In this document: positions 1 through 6,279 of the stretch, one piece after another | Position numbering within the stretch: position 1 is the stretch's first letter | Layout of the letters: every line of letters starts with the position of its first letter | Assembly (NCBI GenBank): GCA_937888775.1 | Contig: CALAQT010000014.1 | Coordinates: 1 to 22,738, forward strand | Origin: an uncultured Actinomycetes bacterium | Lineage (GTDB): Bacteria; Actinomycetota; Thermoleophilia; Solirubrobacterales; Solirubrobacteraceae | Direction of reading: 5' to 3' | Length of the DNA stretch: 22,738 nucleotides | Position numbers and translations under genes: made by a program | The notes under the pieces: generated by a model | What the model was told of the DNA's origin: nothing | The model's input: the letters and a program-made list of their open reading frames with translations, nothing else | Database searches by the model: none

Positions 1-492
1 GCCACCGGGTCCGCCGGGGCCGCCGGGTCCGCCGGGTCCGCCGGGGCCGCCGGGGCCGCCGGGTCCTCCCATTCCCGGACCGTGCCCGGCGGGGTGAGTC
101 TGGACTTTGAACGAGCTGTCGAGATGGACGCTGACGCTCGTGCCGTCGGTCTTGGTGACATCGACCTCGTAGCCCTGGCCGCGGAAGTCGGTGGTGACGG
201 CACCGGCTTTACCGCTGACGCTCGCGACGGCTGCTGCCTGGGCCTTTTCGGCGTCCGCGCCGGTGACTGCTTTCTCGGCCGCCTCGTGGGCGGCGGTGCC
301 GGGGGCGTTGGCGGCGGTGAAGCCTCCCGGCGGCCCTCCGCGGCTCGCAGCGGACGACGCGGTGCTCGTGGCGCTGGTGCTGGTGCCGGTCGTGGTGGTG
401 CTGGTGGCGGCACCCGAGATGGCTGCGCCGCCGACGGCGAGCGCGGCGAACGCGGCGAGCGCCGTCAGGGTTCTGGTCAGTCGCTTGTGCAT
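1..492 (-). CDS. Secreted PepSY-like protein with collagen-like Gly-Gly-Pro tail (3' end outside window)
   Basis: Read on the minus strand from ATG at 492-490, this open frame has no stop before the window edge (164 codons visible). A Shine-Dalgarno-like GAGGGAA lies about 8 bases upstream. The N-terminus has a KR pair, a hydrophobic Ala/Leu stretch and an Ala-rich cleavage region (about residues 1-28), a typical signal peptide. A Thr/Ser-rich linker follows. Residues about 65-132 resemble a PepSY domain (EKAVTGADAEKA, then YEVDVTKTDG and VHLDSSFKV). The tail is HPAGHGPGMGGPGG followed by uninterrupted GGP units. PepSY domains are usually extracytoplasmic and often peptidase-inhibitory or signalling-related; the role here is unknown. 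The C-terminus, and whether it carries an anchor, cannot be seen. Confidence 0.85.
   Translation of the reverse strand, partial: MHKRLTRTLTALAAFAALAVGGAAISGAATSTTTTGTSTSATSTASSAASRGGPPGGFTAANAPGTAAHEAAEKAVTGADAEKAQAAAVASVSGKAGAVTTDFRGQGYEVDVTKTDGTSVSVHLDSSFKVQTHPAGHGPGMGGPGGPGGPGGPGGPGGPGGPGG
4..66 (-). repeat. Seven 9-bp tandem units encoding Gly-Gly-Pro
   Basis: Seven consecutive 9-bp units of the form GCCGGGTCC or GCCGGGGCC (the first is ACCGGGTCC) fill these bases. On the minus strand they encode the GGP repeats of the exported PepSY-like protein. The array reaches almost to the edge of the window, so its true length is unknown. Low-complexity GC repeats of this type also break short-read assemblies, which may explain why the contig starts here. 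Confidence 0.85.
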
Positions 493-576
493 TGTGGTGT
501 TCCCTCGGTTCGTCCGGGTGATCCCGGGTTCGCTGTTCACGATGGGGCAGCGATGTAAGAGCAGCGCGATAGGGAT

Positions 577-601
577 CTAACGAGCGCTAAAGGGTTGCTG
601 A
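577..601 (-). promoter_or_regulatory. Candidate response-regulator direct repeats upstream of the PepSY-like gene
   Basis: CTAA, CTAA and CTGA occur at 577, 587 and 598, that is 10-11 bp apart and therefore on one face of the helix. Read on the minus strand they are TCAG, TTAG and TTAG, about 85-115 bases upstream of the start codon at 492. Tandem half-sites with about one helical turn of spacing are typical of OmpR/PhoB-family response regulators. The regulator is not in the window. No convincing -10/-35 pair was identified; the remainder of 493-754 holds no gene I can support. Confidence 0.3.
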
Positions 602-754
602 GAGGTTGGTGGGAACGCCCGAGGGAGAGCCGACGGTCGAAGGGTGCGCGAGCGCGCGAGCCGGGGTGCAGGCGCGCGCTGGCTCGAGGACGGTCTGGGA
701 GCGGGGCGGCCGCCGGGGTCCAGAGGAGCCGGAGCGCGTAGAATCGCCGGGCCA

Positions 755-826
755 GGGCGCGTAGCTCAGTGGGAGAGCGCTCGCTTCACACGCGAGAGGT
801 CGCAGGTTCGAAACCCGCCGCGCCCA
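755..826 (+). tRNA. tRNA-Val (anticodon CAC)
   Basis: The full cloverleaf can be folded by eye. The acceptor stem is GGGCGCG (755-761) with CGCGCCC (819-825) and discriminator A826. The D-arm is GCTC/GAGC (764-767, 775-778). The anticodon stem is CTCGC/GCGAG, with loop TTCACAC and anticodon CAC at 787-789. The variable loop is 5 nt, and the T-loop is TTCGAAA (807-813). The 3' CCA is not encoded. The T-stem GCAGG/CCCGC carries one A-C mismatch (804/816). The part from 782 onward is duplicated at 15072-15117. Confidence 0.95.
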
Positions 827-827
827 T
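782..827 (+). repeat. 46-bp direct repeat, copy 1 (attL-like, inside tRNA-Val)
   Basis: These 46 bases, from the 5' side of the anticodon stem to one base past the discriminator, are identical to 15072-15117. The match ends on both sides: T781 against C15071 and T828 against C15118. A repeat covering the anticodon arm to the 3' end of a tRNA is the classic attachment core of tyrosine-recombinase integrative elements. Here the tRNA is intact, as expected for the end that reconstitutes the gene. Confidence 0.85.
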
Positions 828-980
828 TGGGATTAGTCCGGTATTCTCGTCCCGAGGAGCCTTCCTCCCCCACATCATCCCCCGGAAGGCCGCCGTTCAC
901 CACCTGCGCCCGGGCAGGCACAATCGCCGTTTGCGGGCGGCAGTCTAAAGACCCAGGCCAAGCAAGCCGACTCCAGTCGC

Positions 981-1253
981 ATGAGCTCATCAGGGTTGAG
1001 CGACGGTACCGCGGCCATCTTTCTGCTCGTGGGCGTACCCATCGCAGCGCTTGGTCTGGCGTTCATGTTCAACGTGCGCGGCGTCGGAACAAGATACGTC
1101 GTCTGGTACCGCGAGAACTGGGCGTGGACGGGGGGGATCCCAGCGCTGCACGGCCCGCGCTGAACGCGTCTGGTAGCGGGAGCGATCGGCCTGCTCTGGT
1201 TCGTCTGCGACGGCGGGATCGTCGCGCTTGTGGTCCGAGCGCCGCTGAAATAG
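981..1253 (+). pseudogene. Small two-TM membrane protein interrupted by an in-frame TGA
   Basis: ATG at 981 opens a frame encoding a hydrophobic segment (IFLLVGVPIAALGLAFMF, about residues 13-30) and ending at TGA 1161-1163 after 60 residues. In the same frame, with no shift, the codons after the TGA encode a second clear membrane segment (LVAGAIGLLWFVCDGG) up to TAG 1251-1253. The combined 90-codon product looks like one small two-helix membrane protein with a single nonsense codon. There is no strong ribosome site before 981. Alternatives are a genuine 60-residue protein followed by non-coding DNA, or a sequencing error at the TGA. The family is not recognised. Confidence 0.5.
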
Positions 1254-1280
1254 CCCGTTGAGCCGCCTATCCTTCTAGCC

Positions 1281-1637
1281 GTGTCTGGCCCGTTCCCGCG
1301 ATCATGGGTCGTCTCCGGCCGAGCTGAGGTCCACGATCCTGATGATGCTCTGTGCCGCGTTTGGGACGCGCTGGACGCTGATGATGCCAACGCCTGGGAC
1401 CGCGTGGAACAGATCGTGAACCCGCTGCTGGATGCTCTCGTTGAGGCGGGCTACGTTGAGCAATGGGGTGGTTCTCGTACCGGCTGCTTTGGAGTGGACA
1501 CTGGTCGAAAACCGAAGACCTTGACTTCGCCGGGGGTCATCCAGGCGAACAGCTGGAACGCTTTTCCGACCCAATCCACGTCGGTGGCAATCGCTGAGCG
1601 CTTCCATGCCGAGTGGCGTCCGATGCCGAGCCCGTGA
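1281..1637 (+). CDS. Hypothetical protein, probably truncated at the 3' end
   Basis: GTG at 1281 opens a 118-codon frame. Its first 70 residues look protein-like: an acidic helical stretch, RVWDALDADDANAWDRVEQ, then LLDALVEAGYVEQWG. The last third reads antisense to the STAS/SpoIIAA-like pseudogene at 1451-1782 and is low-complexity, so the genuine coding part may stop around base 1480-1500. No Shine-Dalgarno sequence is obvious. The frame is the same as that of the interrupted membrane-protein gene just upstream, whose TAG lies 27 bases before this start. No function can be assigned. Confidence 0.35.
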   Translation: MSGPFPRSWVVSGRAEVHDPDDALCRVWDALDADDANAWDRVEQIVNPLLDALVEAGYVEQWGGSRTGCFGVDTGRKPKTLTSPGVIQANSWNAFPTQSTSVAIAERFHAEWRPMPSP

Positions 1638-1782
1638 GCGTGAACAGCATGCGGATCTCGCCCGACTCGGCTGCGTCATGCAGGACCGGCTCCAGGACCT
1701 CGCGGTAGTCAACGCGGGTGAGCTTGCCCGACGCTCGAAATCCGACTGTCCCCGCCGGCATGTCATCGATTCGCTCGACCAT
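1451..1782 (-). pseudogene. SpoIIAA-like/STAS-domain protein, internally deleted and frameshifted
   Basis: From ATG at 1782-1780 (GAGGAAATGGAG just upstream) the minus strand encodes about 50 residues typical of the SpoIIAA-like family: MVERIDDMPAGTVGF, then SGKLTRVDYREVLEPVL and RMLFTLT. The C-terminal half of the same family continues in another frame: GIGRHSAWKRSAIATDVDW, then LFAWMTPGEVKVFGF, with a TAG at 1453-1451. The frames change near base 1632. By comparison with the family pattern, about 20 residues between the halves are missing, so the gene has lost an internal segment as well as its frame. STAS/SpoIIAA-like proteins are small cytosolic domains; this copy should be inactive. Confidence 0.65.
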
Positions 1783-1853
1783 CACGCTCCATTTCCTCGC
1801 GGGCCTGCGTGTGTCCAAGCATCGTATCCCCGCCCGGGGGCGCGGTGCCGGAG

Positions 1854-2681
1854 TCAGGTGCGCCGGTGTGACGCCCGCCGTCCCGCCGCATGCGCCGTAT
1901 CCCAGCACGGTTCAAAGCGCCGGCCGTTAAGTGCGAGGTTGAAGCGGGCGCCGGATATTCCTCCGAGCGCATCTGCGCTGCAGAAGCTCTGCGTCTTCAG
2001 TTTGTACTCCGCGTTCAGCACCGGCCTGCCGCTTTCCAGATACGGGAGATAGGCGCCGCATTCCGGCCACCACTGGTTGCATTCCTCGCTCAACGCGCCA
2101 TCGAAGAACGCGTTCTCTTCGAGCGTCTGCTCACTGTCGTTCTTCTGCAGCACGGCCATGTGCAGCGAATGCGACTCTTCGGCGATCCACTCGTTGTAGG
2201 CGAGCTGCTGCGCAAGTGTGATCGGGAAGCCGCTTTCGTTGAGCGCCGCTTCCATGTTGTCCGGCTCAACCGCGTCGAAGCCCTTTTCATGACACAGCCG
2301 CAGACGGGCCGCCATGATCGGCTCGATGGTGCCGAGCTGGCGGATGTCGAGCCAGACCTCGCCCGGCCAGCCGTTGGGGCTACCGAGAACGGACGGCGGG
2401 AACTGGTTGTAGTCGGATCGCCAGTTCTCGGCGGTGCCGACATCGACGTAACAGATGACGTGCCGGTGTTCGGCATGAAGGCGCGTGACTTCGGCCGCGG
2501 TCGTGGTGAAGGCGTCGACGTCGTAGATCTTCACGGGCAGCCCGAAGCGGATCTTGCCGTTCAGCTGCCAGTACCACGTCGGTTGCCTGGGCAGCCGCCA
2601 CCAGCTCGTGCTCGCGGCCGCCGCGGAGCCGCTCAGAGCCAGGATCGTGATCAGTGTCGCCAGGAACGCACGCCTTGCCAT
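1854..2681 (-). CDS. Secreted endo-alpha-1,4-polygalactosaminidase (GH114)
   Basis: Glycoside hydrolase family 114 enzymes are TIM-barrel hydrolases acting on alpha-1,4-linked galactosamine polymers. The protein (275 aa from ATG 2681) begins with a signal peptide (MARR, a hydrophobic run, cleavage near AAAS, residues about 1-24), so it is exported. GH114-like landmarks are WYWQLNGKI (36-44), VKIYDVDAF (50-58), HVICYVDVG (74-82), the W-GE-WLDIR patch (105-114), GFDAVEPDN (134-142) and VLQKND (177-182). The acidic residues in YVD and EPD are the expected catalytic region. I chose ATG 2681 because AGGTGA sits 5 bases upstream; a GTG at 2690 would overlap the kbaZ stop by 4 bp. Either way the gene follows kbaZ within a few bases, so the two are almost certainly co-transcribed. 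This ties an extracellular polygalactosaminidase to a tagatose-phosphate pathway. Confidence 0.85.
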   Translation of the reverse strand: MARRAFLATLITILALSGSAAAASTSWWRLPRQPTWYWQLNGKIRFGLPVKIYDVDAFTTTAAEVTRLHAEHRHVICYVDVGTAENWRSDYNQFPPSVLGSPNGWPGEVWLDIRQLGTIEPIMAARLRLCHEKGFDAVEPDNMEAALNESGFPITLAQQLAYNEWIAEESHSLHMAVLQKNDSEQTLEENAFFDGALSEECNQWWPECGAYLPYLESGRPVLNAEYKLKTQSFCSADALGGISGARFNLALNGRRFEPCWDTAHAAGRRASHRRT

Positions 2682-2686
2682 CGTTC

Positions 2687-4060
2687 TCACCTCGTAGCTG
2701 GTCGTTGATTGGTGTCCTGCCCGCAGGCCTGCGGGTAGTCGCGCAGCACGTCCTGCACGCGGTCGAGCACGAGCGCTCGCGCGCTGCCCGCTAGGACGCC
2801 TGCGCGCACACGGGCATACTGCCGTGGCATGTACTGGCTGAGCAGCGGCAGTGGAATGGCGACCCGCTCGAGGTTCGCGAGCAGGCGCTCCTGCGCGTCT
2901 GCGACCGCCGGGACGGGCCAGTAGTAGCGCACCCGGTCGCTGTAGCTGTAGCGGCGCGCCAGGCGCTGAGCGCCGGGGCTCCCGGGGTAGTACTCGCGCC
3001 AGTGATCGGTGTCGGCGAGCATGCTCTGCTCGACCACCTCAGCCAGACGGGAGCGCTCGTCCTCGCCGAGCAGCTCGTCCTCGATCGTGCTCAGCGCGAA
3101 CAGCGCCTCGCGCAGCGCGAACGTGAGGGCCGGTCCGACCTTCAGGATCGCCCAGTGATTCTCGACCAGCTTGCGCAGCGCAAGTGCACTCTGGTAGTCG
3201 GTCGAGTGGGCCTCGAAGACCATCGCCGGCTCGTCGTCCAGGACGTGGCGCAGCTCGGCCGTCTCAGCATGCTCGTAGTCGAGCACGTCCATCTGGTCGA
3301 AGTCGACGCCCGGCTGCACGACGAGCGCGAGGATCTGCGACCAGCAGTGCATCAGGTCGCGCTCGGCCATCGCGCGGCGATGGGCCAGCAGCGTCTCGCG
3401 GGCGGCACCGGCGGAGGTCGGCGTGACGGCATTGCTTGCCTCGCACTCGCCGCCGGGCGGGGGCACCTCGGTGCCGATCACGTAGCGCAGGCTCCCCGCC
3501 CTGGGCCCGGCGGCATTCTCGGCCACGGCCATCAGCTGCGCCGCGCGGGCGGCGACGGTCTCCTCCTCAAGCGGGCTGGAGTCGCCCGCGCAGGGGAAGG
3601 TGCAGTCGAGGTGGAGCTTTGTGAAGCCCGCCTCGACGTAGGCGGTGATCAGTTCCTCGGTGCGTCCCATCGCCTGCTCGGGCGCCAGCGCGCGCCAGCG
3701 GTTGGGGCCGAGGTGGTCGCCGCCAAGGACGATCCGCTCGGCGGGGAGGCCGTGGCTGTCGGCGAGATCGTGCACCAGCCGGCGGAAGTCCTGCGGGCGA
3801 AGGCCCGTGTATCCGCCGTCCTGGTCGACCTGGTTGGAGGTCGCCTCAACGAGCAGCGTCCCGCCCGTCTCGCGGGCATGCAGCACGGCTGCCTCAAGCA
3901 CCAGCGGATGCGCCGAGCAGATCGATGCGAGCCCGGCGGCCTCCCCTGCCTTCTGGCGTCTGACGAGCTCGTCGAGGGGGTCCGCTGTGATGCCCGGAGG
4001 CGCTGCTCGCGCAGCTCCGCGATCCTGACCGTCGTGCACAGCGGCGGCGTCCCCTGCCAT
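2687..4060 (-). CDS. kbaZ: Tagatose-bisphosphate aldolase non-catalytic subunit family protein (KbaZ/GatZ)
   Basis: KbaZ/GatZ proteins are TIM-barrel partners of the class II tagatose-1,6-bisphosphate aldolase KbaY/GatY; some relatives act alone as 4-epimerases of fructose/tagatose phosphates or uronates. Family motifs are plain: LVRRQKAGE then ICSAHPLVLEAA near the N-terminus, LGGDHLGPNRW, HLDCTFPCAGD, YVIGTEVPPPGG, VVQPGVDF, VFEAHSTDYQ and ILKVGPALTFALREALFAL. From ATG 4060 the product is 457 aa, about 30 longer than usual at the N-terminus. No ribosome site precedes that ATG; a GTG at 4039, 10 bases after GGGGA, is an alternative start. The gene diverges from the GH4 gene across 48 bp and runs into the GH114 gene. 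No KbaY partner is present in the window. Confidence 0.88.
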   Translation of the reverse strand: MAGDAAAVHDGQDRGAARAAPPGITADPLDELVRRQKAGEAAGLASICSAHPLVLEAAVLHARETGGTLLVEATSNQVDQDGGYTGLRPQDFRRLVHDLADSHGLPAERIVLGGDHLGPNRWRALAPEQAMGRTEELITAYVEAGFTKLHLDCTFPCAGDSSPLEEETVAARAAQLMAVAENAAGPRAGSLRYVIGTEVPPPGGECEASNAVTPTSAGAARETLLAHRRAMAERDLMHCWSQILALVVQPGVDFDQMDVLDYEHAETAELRHVLDDEPAMVFEAHSTDYQSALALRKLVENHWAILKVGPALTFALREALFALSTIEDELLGEDERSRLAEVVEQSMLADTDHWREYYPGSPGAQRLARRYSYSDRVRYYWPVPAVADAQERLLANLERVAIPLPLLSQYMPRQYARVRAGVLAGSARALVLDRVQDVLRDYPQACGQDTNQRPATR

Positions 4061-4063
4061 AAT

Positions 4064-4080
4064 TTGCACACTCTTGCACA
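4064..4080. promoter_or_regulatory. Tandem TTGCACA operator candidate between kbaZ and the GH4 gene
   Basis: The 48-bp divergent spacer contains TTGCACA at 4064-4070 and again at 4074-4080, exactly 10 bp apart. The second copy can serve as a -35 element (TTGCAC) for the GH4 gene, with a weak -10-like ACAATA 17 bp later and the ATG at 4109 just after it. Two identical half-sites one helical turn apart, overlapping a promoter shared by two catabolic genes, would suit a repressor such as the DeoR-family protein encoded nearby. The pairing with that regulator is inference. Confidence 0.4.
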
Positions 4081-4108
4081 AATAGCGTCGAAAGAGACAA
4101 TAACGATC

Positions 4109-5416
4109 ATGACCAGAATCGCTCTGATCGGCGCAGGTAGCGTCGAGTTCACTCGCATCCTGCTCGCCGACCTGAGCGATTTTCCCGAGCTGGCTGAGGC
4201 CACGGTGGTGCTCCACGACATCGATCCCGAGCGGCTGAGGACGGCTGAGCGGATCGCCCTGGCGACGAACGCGGCGACCGCTGCGGCCTTCCAGGTGGAG
4301 TCCCATGCAGAGCGCCGCAGGGCGCTCGACGGCGCCGACTTCGTGATCAACGAGATTCAGGTGGGTGGCCTGCAGGCAACCCTGCGCGACTTCGAGATCC
4401 CCAAGAGCTTCGGCCTGCGCCAGACGATCGGGGACACGCTTGGGGTCGGTGGCATATTCCGGGCGCTGCGCACGATTCCCGTCCTGCTCGAGATCGCCGC
4501 CGATATGGCCGAGGTCTGCCCGGACGCGACGCTGCTCAACTACACCAACCCGATGGCGATGCTGATGTGGGCCGTCGCCGACGGCTCGCCGCTGCGCCGC
4601 GCGGTCGGCCTCTGCCACTCCGTGCAGAACACCCACGAACTGCTGGCCGAGATCGTGGGCGTGCCCCTGGAGGAGATCGACTTCAGCACGGCCGGGGTCA
4701 ACCACCAGGCGTTCGTGCTGCGCTTCCAGCGCGACGGCGAGAGCCTCTACCCCGCCCTGGACGCCGCAATCGAGTGCGACCCGGACGGGCTCGGGCGGCG
4801 GGTGCGCGTCGAGATGTACCGCCAGCTCGGCTACTTCCCGACGGAGTCCAGCGAGCACAGCGCCGAGTACCTGCCCTGGTTCATGTCCCACGACTCCGAG
4901 CTCGAGCGCTACCGGATCCCCGTCGACGAGTACGTGCGCCGCTCGCATGAGAACATCACCGAGTACGCGGAGGTGAGGCGCAAGCTGGAGGCCGGCGAGC
5001 CGCTCGAGGTTCTGCGCGAGGGCGAGCTCGCCCCCCGCTACATCCACTCGATGGTGACCGGGCAGGAGCGGATCGAGTACGGCAACGTGCCCAACGACGG
5101 GCTGATCCCCGAGCTGCCGGCGGGGTGCTGCGTCGAGGTGCCCTGCAGGATCGATCGCGACGGCGTGCATCCGTTGCCCGCGCCGCCTTTCCCGCCGCAG
5201 CTCGCCGCGCTCAACCGCACGTTTATCAACGTCGCCGAGCTGACCGTGCGGGCCGCGCTTGAAGGCCGGCGCGACCGCGTCTACCAGGCGGTCCTGCTCG
5301 ACCCGAATGCCGGCGCCACGCTCACGATCAGCCAGATCCACGAGATGGTGGACGCGCTGATCGACGCCCACGGCGCTCTGCTGCCCGAGGGGATCCGGGC
5401 GAGCGCCCGCAGCTGA
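4109..5416 (+). CDS. GH4 alpha-galactosidase-type glycosidase (NAD- and metal-dependent)
   Basis: GH4 enzymes cleave glycosides by a redox mechanism using NAD+ and a divalent metal in the cytoplasm. The 435-aa product starts with a Rossmann dinucleotide site, IALIGAGSVEF (4-14), and has NYTNPMA (144-150), CHSVQ (169-173) and GVNHQAF (196-202). The Cys-His-Ser signature marks the alpha-galactosidase (MelA-like) branch, not the phospho-glucosidase branch, which has CN-P there. The Cys and the later His are the expected metal ligands. The length is normal. Given the GH114 and AgaS-like neighbours, the substrate may be an alpha-linked galactosaminide and not a plain galactoside; that is inferred. 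The gene diverges from kbaZ, converges on deoR with a 13-bp gap, and has only a weak AAAGAGA upstream. Confidence 0.88.
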   Translation: MTRIALIGAGSVEFTRILLADLSDFPELAEATVVLHDIDPERLRTAERIALATNAATAAAFQVESHAERRRALDGADFVINEIQVGGLQATLRDFEIPKSFGLRQTIGDTLGVGGIFRALRTIPVLLEIAADMAEVCPDATLLNYTNPMAMLMWAVADGSPLRRAVGLCHSVQNTHELLAEIVGVPLEEIDFSTAGVNHQAFVLRFQRDGESLYPALDAAIECDPDGLGRRVRVEMYRQLGYFPTESSEHSAEYLPWFMSHDSELERYRIPVDEYVRRSHENITEYAEVRRKLEAGEPLEVLREGELAPRYIHSMVTGQERIEYGNVPNDGLIPELPAGCCVEVPCRIDRDGVHPLPAPPFPPQLAALNRTFINVAELTVRAALEGRRDRVYQAVLLDPNAGATLTISQIHEMVDALIDAHGALLPEGIRASARS

Positions 5417-5433
5417 GCCAGGGGCCCGCTCAG
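5413..5433. terminator. Hairpin between convergent GH4 and deoR genes
   Basis: CTGAGC (5413-5418) and GCTCAG (5428-5433) form a perfect 6-bp stem around a 9-nt GC-rich loop. The stem contains the stop codons of both converging genes. No U-tract follows on either strand, so it is at best a weak or factor-assisted bidirectional terminator; it may also arise simply from the two stop contexts. Confidence 0.3.
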
Positions 5434-6188
5434 ACGGTCGTCACGGCGACGCCCGCCTCACGGATCGCGGCCACCAGGGCGCGATCGGCGCCGTCGTCGG
5501 TGATCAGCTCATCGACGTCGGTCAGGTCGCAGATGCGTGCAAAGGCGGTGGCGCCCAGCTTCGAGCTGTCGGCCACCACGACCACGTGCTCGGCCCGTGC
5601 CATCAGCGCCCGGTCGCTGCCTGCCTCGCTCTCGTGATGGGTGGTCAGCCCGGCCCTTGGCGAGATGCCGTCGACGGACAGGAAGGCCATGTCGAGGTTC
5701 AGGCCCTGCAGGCTGGCTTCGGCGATCGGCCCTATGAGCTCGTAGGACTCGGGGCGCGCGACGCCGCCCGTGACGACCAGCTTCAGGTTGGGGCGCACGG
5801 CGATCTCGGCGGCGATGTTGAGGGCGTTCGTGACGATCGTCAGCCGCGGGCGGTCGACGAGGGCCCTGGCAACCTCCGTCGTGGTCGTGCCGCCGGTCAG
5901 CCCGATCGCCCAGCCCTCGAGCACACGGGCCGCGGCCTCGCGGGCGATGCGCCGCTTCTGCTCGGGCTGGCGGGCGCTCTTGTAGCGCAGCGGCAGCTCG
6001 TAGAGGACGCCGTGGGGAACGGCGCCGCCGTGTGTTCGCTCGAGCATCCGCTGGTCCTCGAGCAGGCGCAGGTCGCGGCGCACCGTGGCCGGCGAGACAC
6101 CGAGCGAGCTGGCGATCTCAACGACGTTGACCGAGCCGTCTACCGACAGCTGCTCAAGGATCGTCGACAGACGCTCGGGCTGGCGCAT
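5430..6188 (-). CDS. DeoR-family transcriptional regulator of the amino-sugar locus
   Basis: DeoR-family regulators are usually repressors that sense phosphorylated sugars. From ATG 6188 the product is 252 aa, the family norm. Residues 1-57 are the winged-helix domain: RLSTILEQL, the recognition helix VSPATVRRDLRLLE (31-44) and the signature RTHGGAV (51-57). The sensor domain has GGTTTTEVA (99-107), VVTGGVA (138-144), DGI (173-175) and VVVADSSKLG (203-212). These are the phosphosugar-binding motifs of the ISOCOT-like fold. An in-frame extension upstream of 6188 exists but is non-coding in character. The gene is divergent from the transport operon (91-bp spacer) and convergent with GH4, a usual position for a local regulator. 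A ribosome site is weak or absent. Confidence 0.9.
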   Translation of the reverse strand: MRQPERLSTILEQLSVDGSVNVVEIASSLGVSPATVRRDLRLLEDQRMLERTHGGAVPHGVLYELPLRYKSARQPEQKRRIAREAAARVLEGWAIGLTGGTTTTEVARALVDRPRLTIVTNALNIAAEIAVRPNLKLVVTGGVARPESYELIGPIAEASLQGLNLDMAFLSVDGISPRAGLTTHHESEAGSDRALMARAEHVVVVADSSKLGATAFARICDLTDVDELITDDGADRALVAAIREAGVAVTTV

Positions 6189-6242
6189 TCCGCGCAGTGT
6201 ACGTGCGGCATGAGCGTCTGAGCGAGAAAATGGCCCTGGATG

Positions 6243-6271
6243 TTGCATTCTGCTCATCTCATGCGTATATT
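6243..6271 (+). promoter_or_regulatory. Sigma70-type promoter of the SIS/ABC/kinase operon, likely leaderless
   Basis: TTGCAT (6243-6248) and TATATT (6266-6271) are separated by exactly 17 bp. Transcription would start about 7-9 bases later, at or just before the ATG at 6280, which has no Shine-Dalgarno sequence. Leaderless mRNAs are common in actinobacteria. An inverted TTCTGC (6248-6253) and GCAGAA (6274-6279) flank the -10 element. ATGAGC/GCTCAT words recur at 6211, 6252 and 6280. These are candidate operator parts for the divergent DeoR-family protein. Confidence 0.5.
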
Positions 6272-6279
6272 GCGCAGAA

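Noticed and set aside
1..66. CRISPR array
   Set aside because: The units are contiguous 9-bp codon repeats without spacers and encode Gly-Gly-Pro in a credible secreted protein.
766..990. Minus-strand frame with GGFRTCDLSRV, and the similar GFEPATSRV frames at 15032-15337 and METVGLEPTT at 12766
   Set aside because: These are the familiar translations of tRNA 3' ends read as protein, not genes. They were useful as pointers to the tRNA and its fragments.
2687..5371. A single 894-codon minus-strand frame covering kbaZ and the region antisense to the GH4 gene
   Set aside because: Only the part after 4060 matches a family (KbaZ). The rest is Arg/Val/His-rich antisense of GH4, a common artefact in GC-rich DNA.
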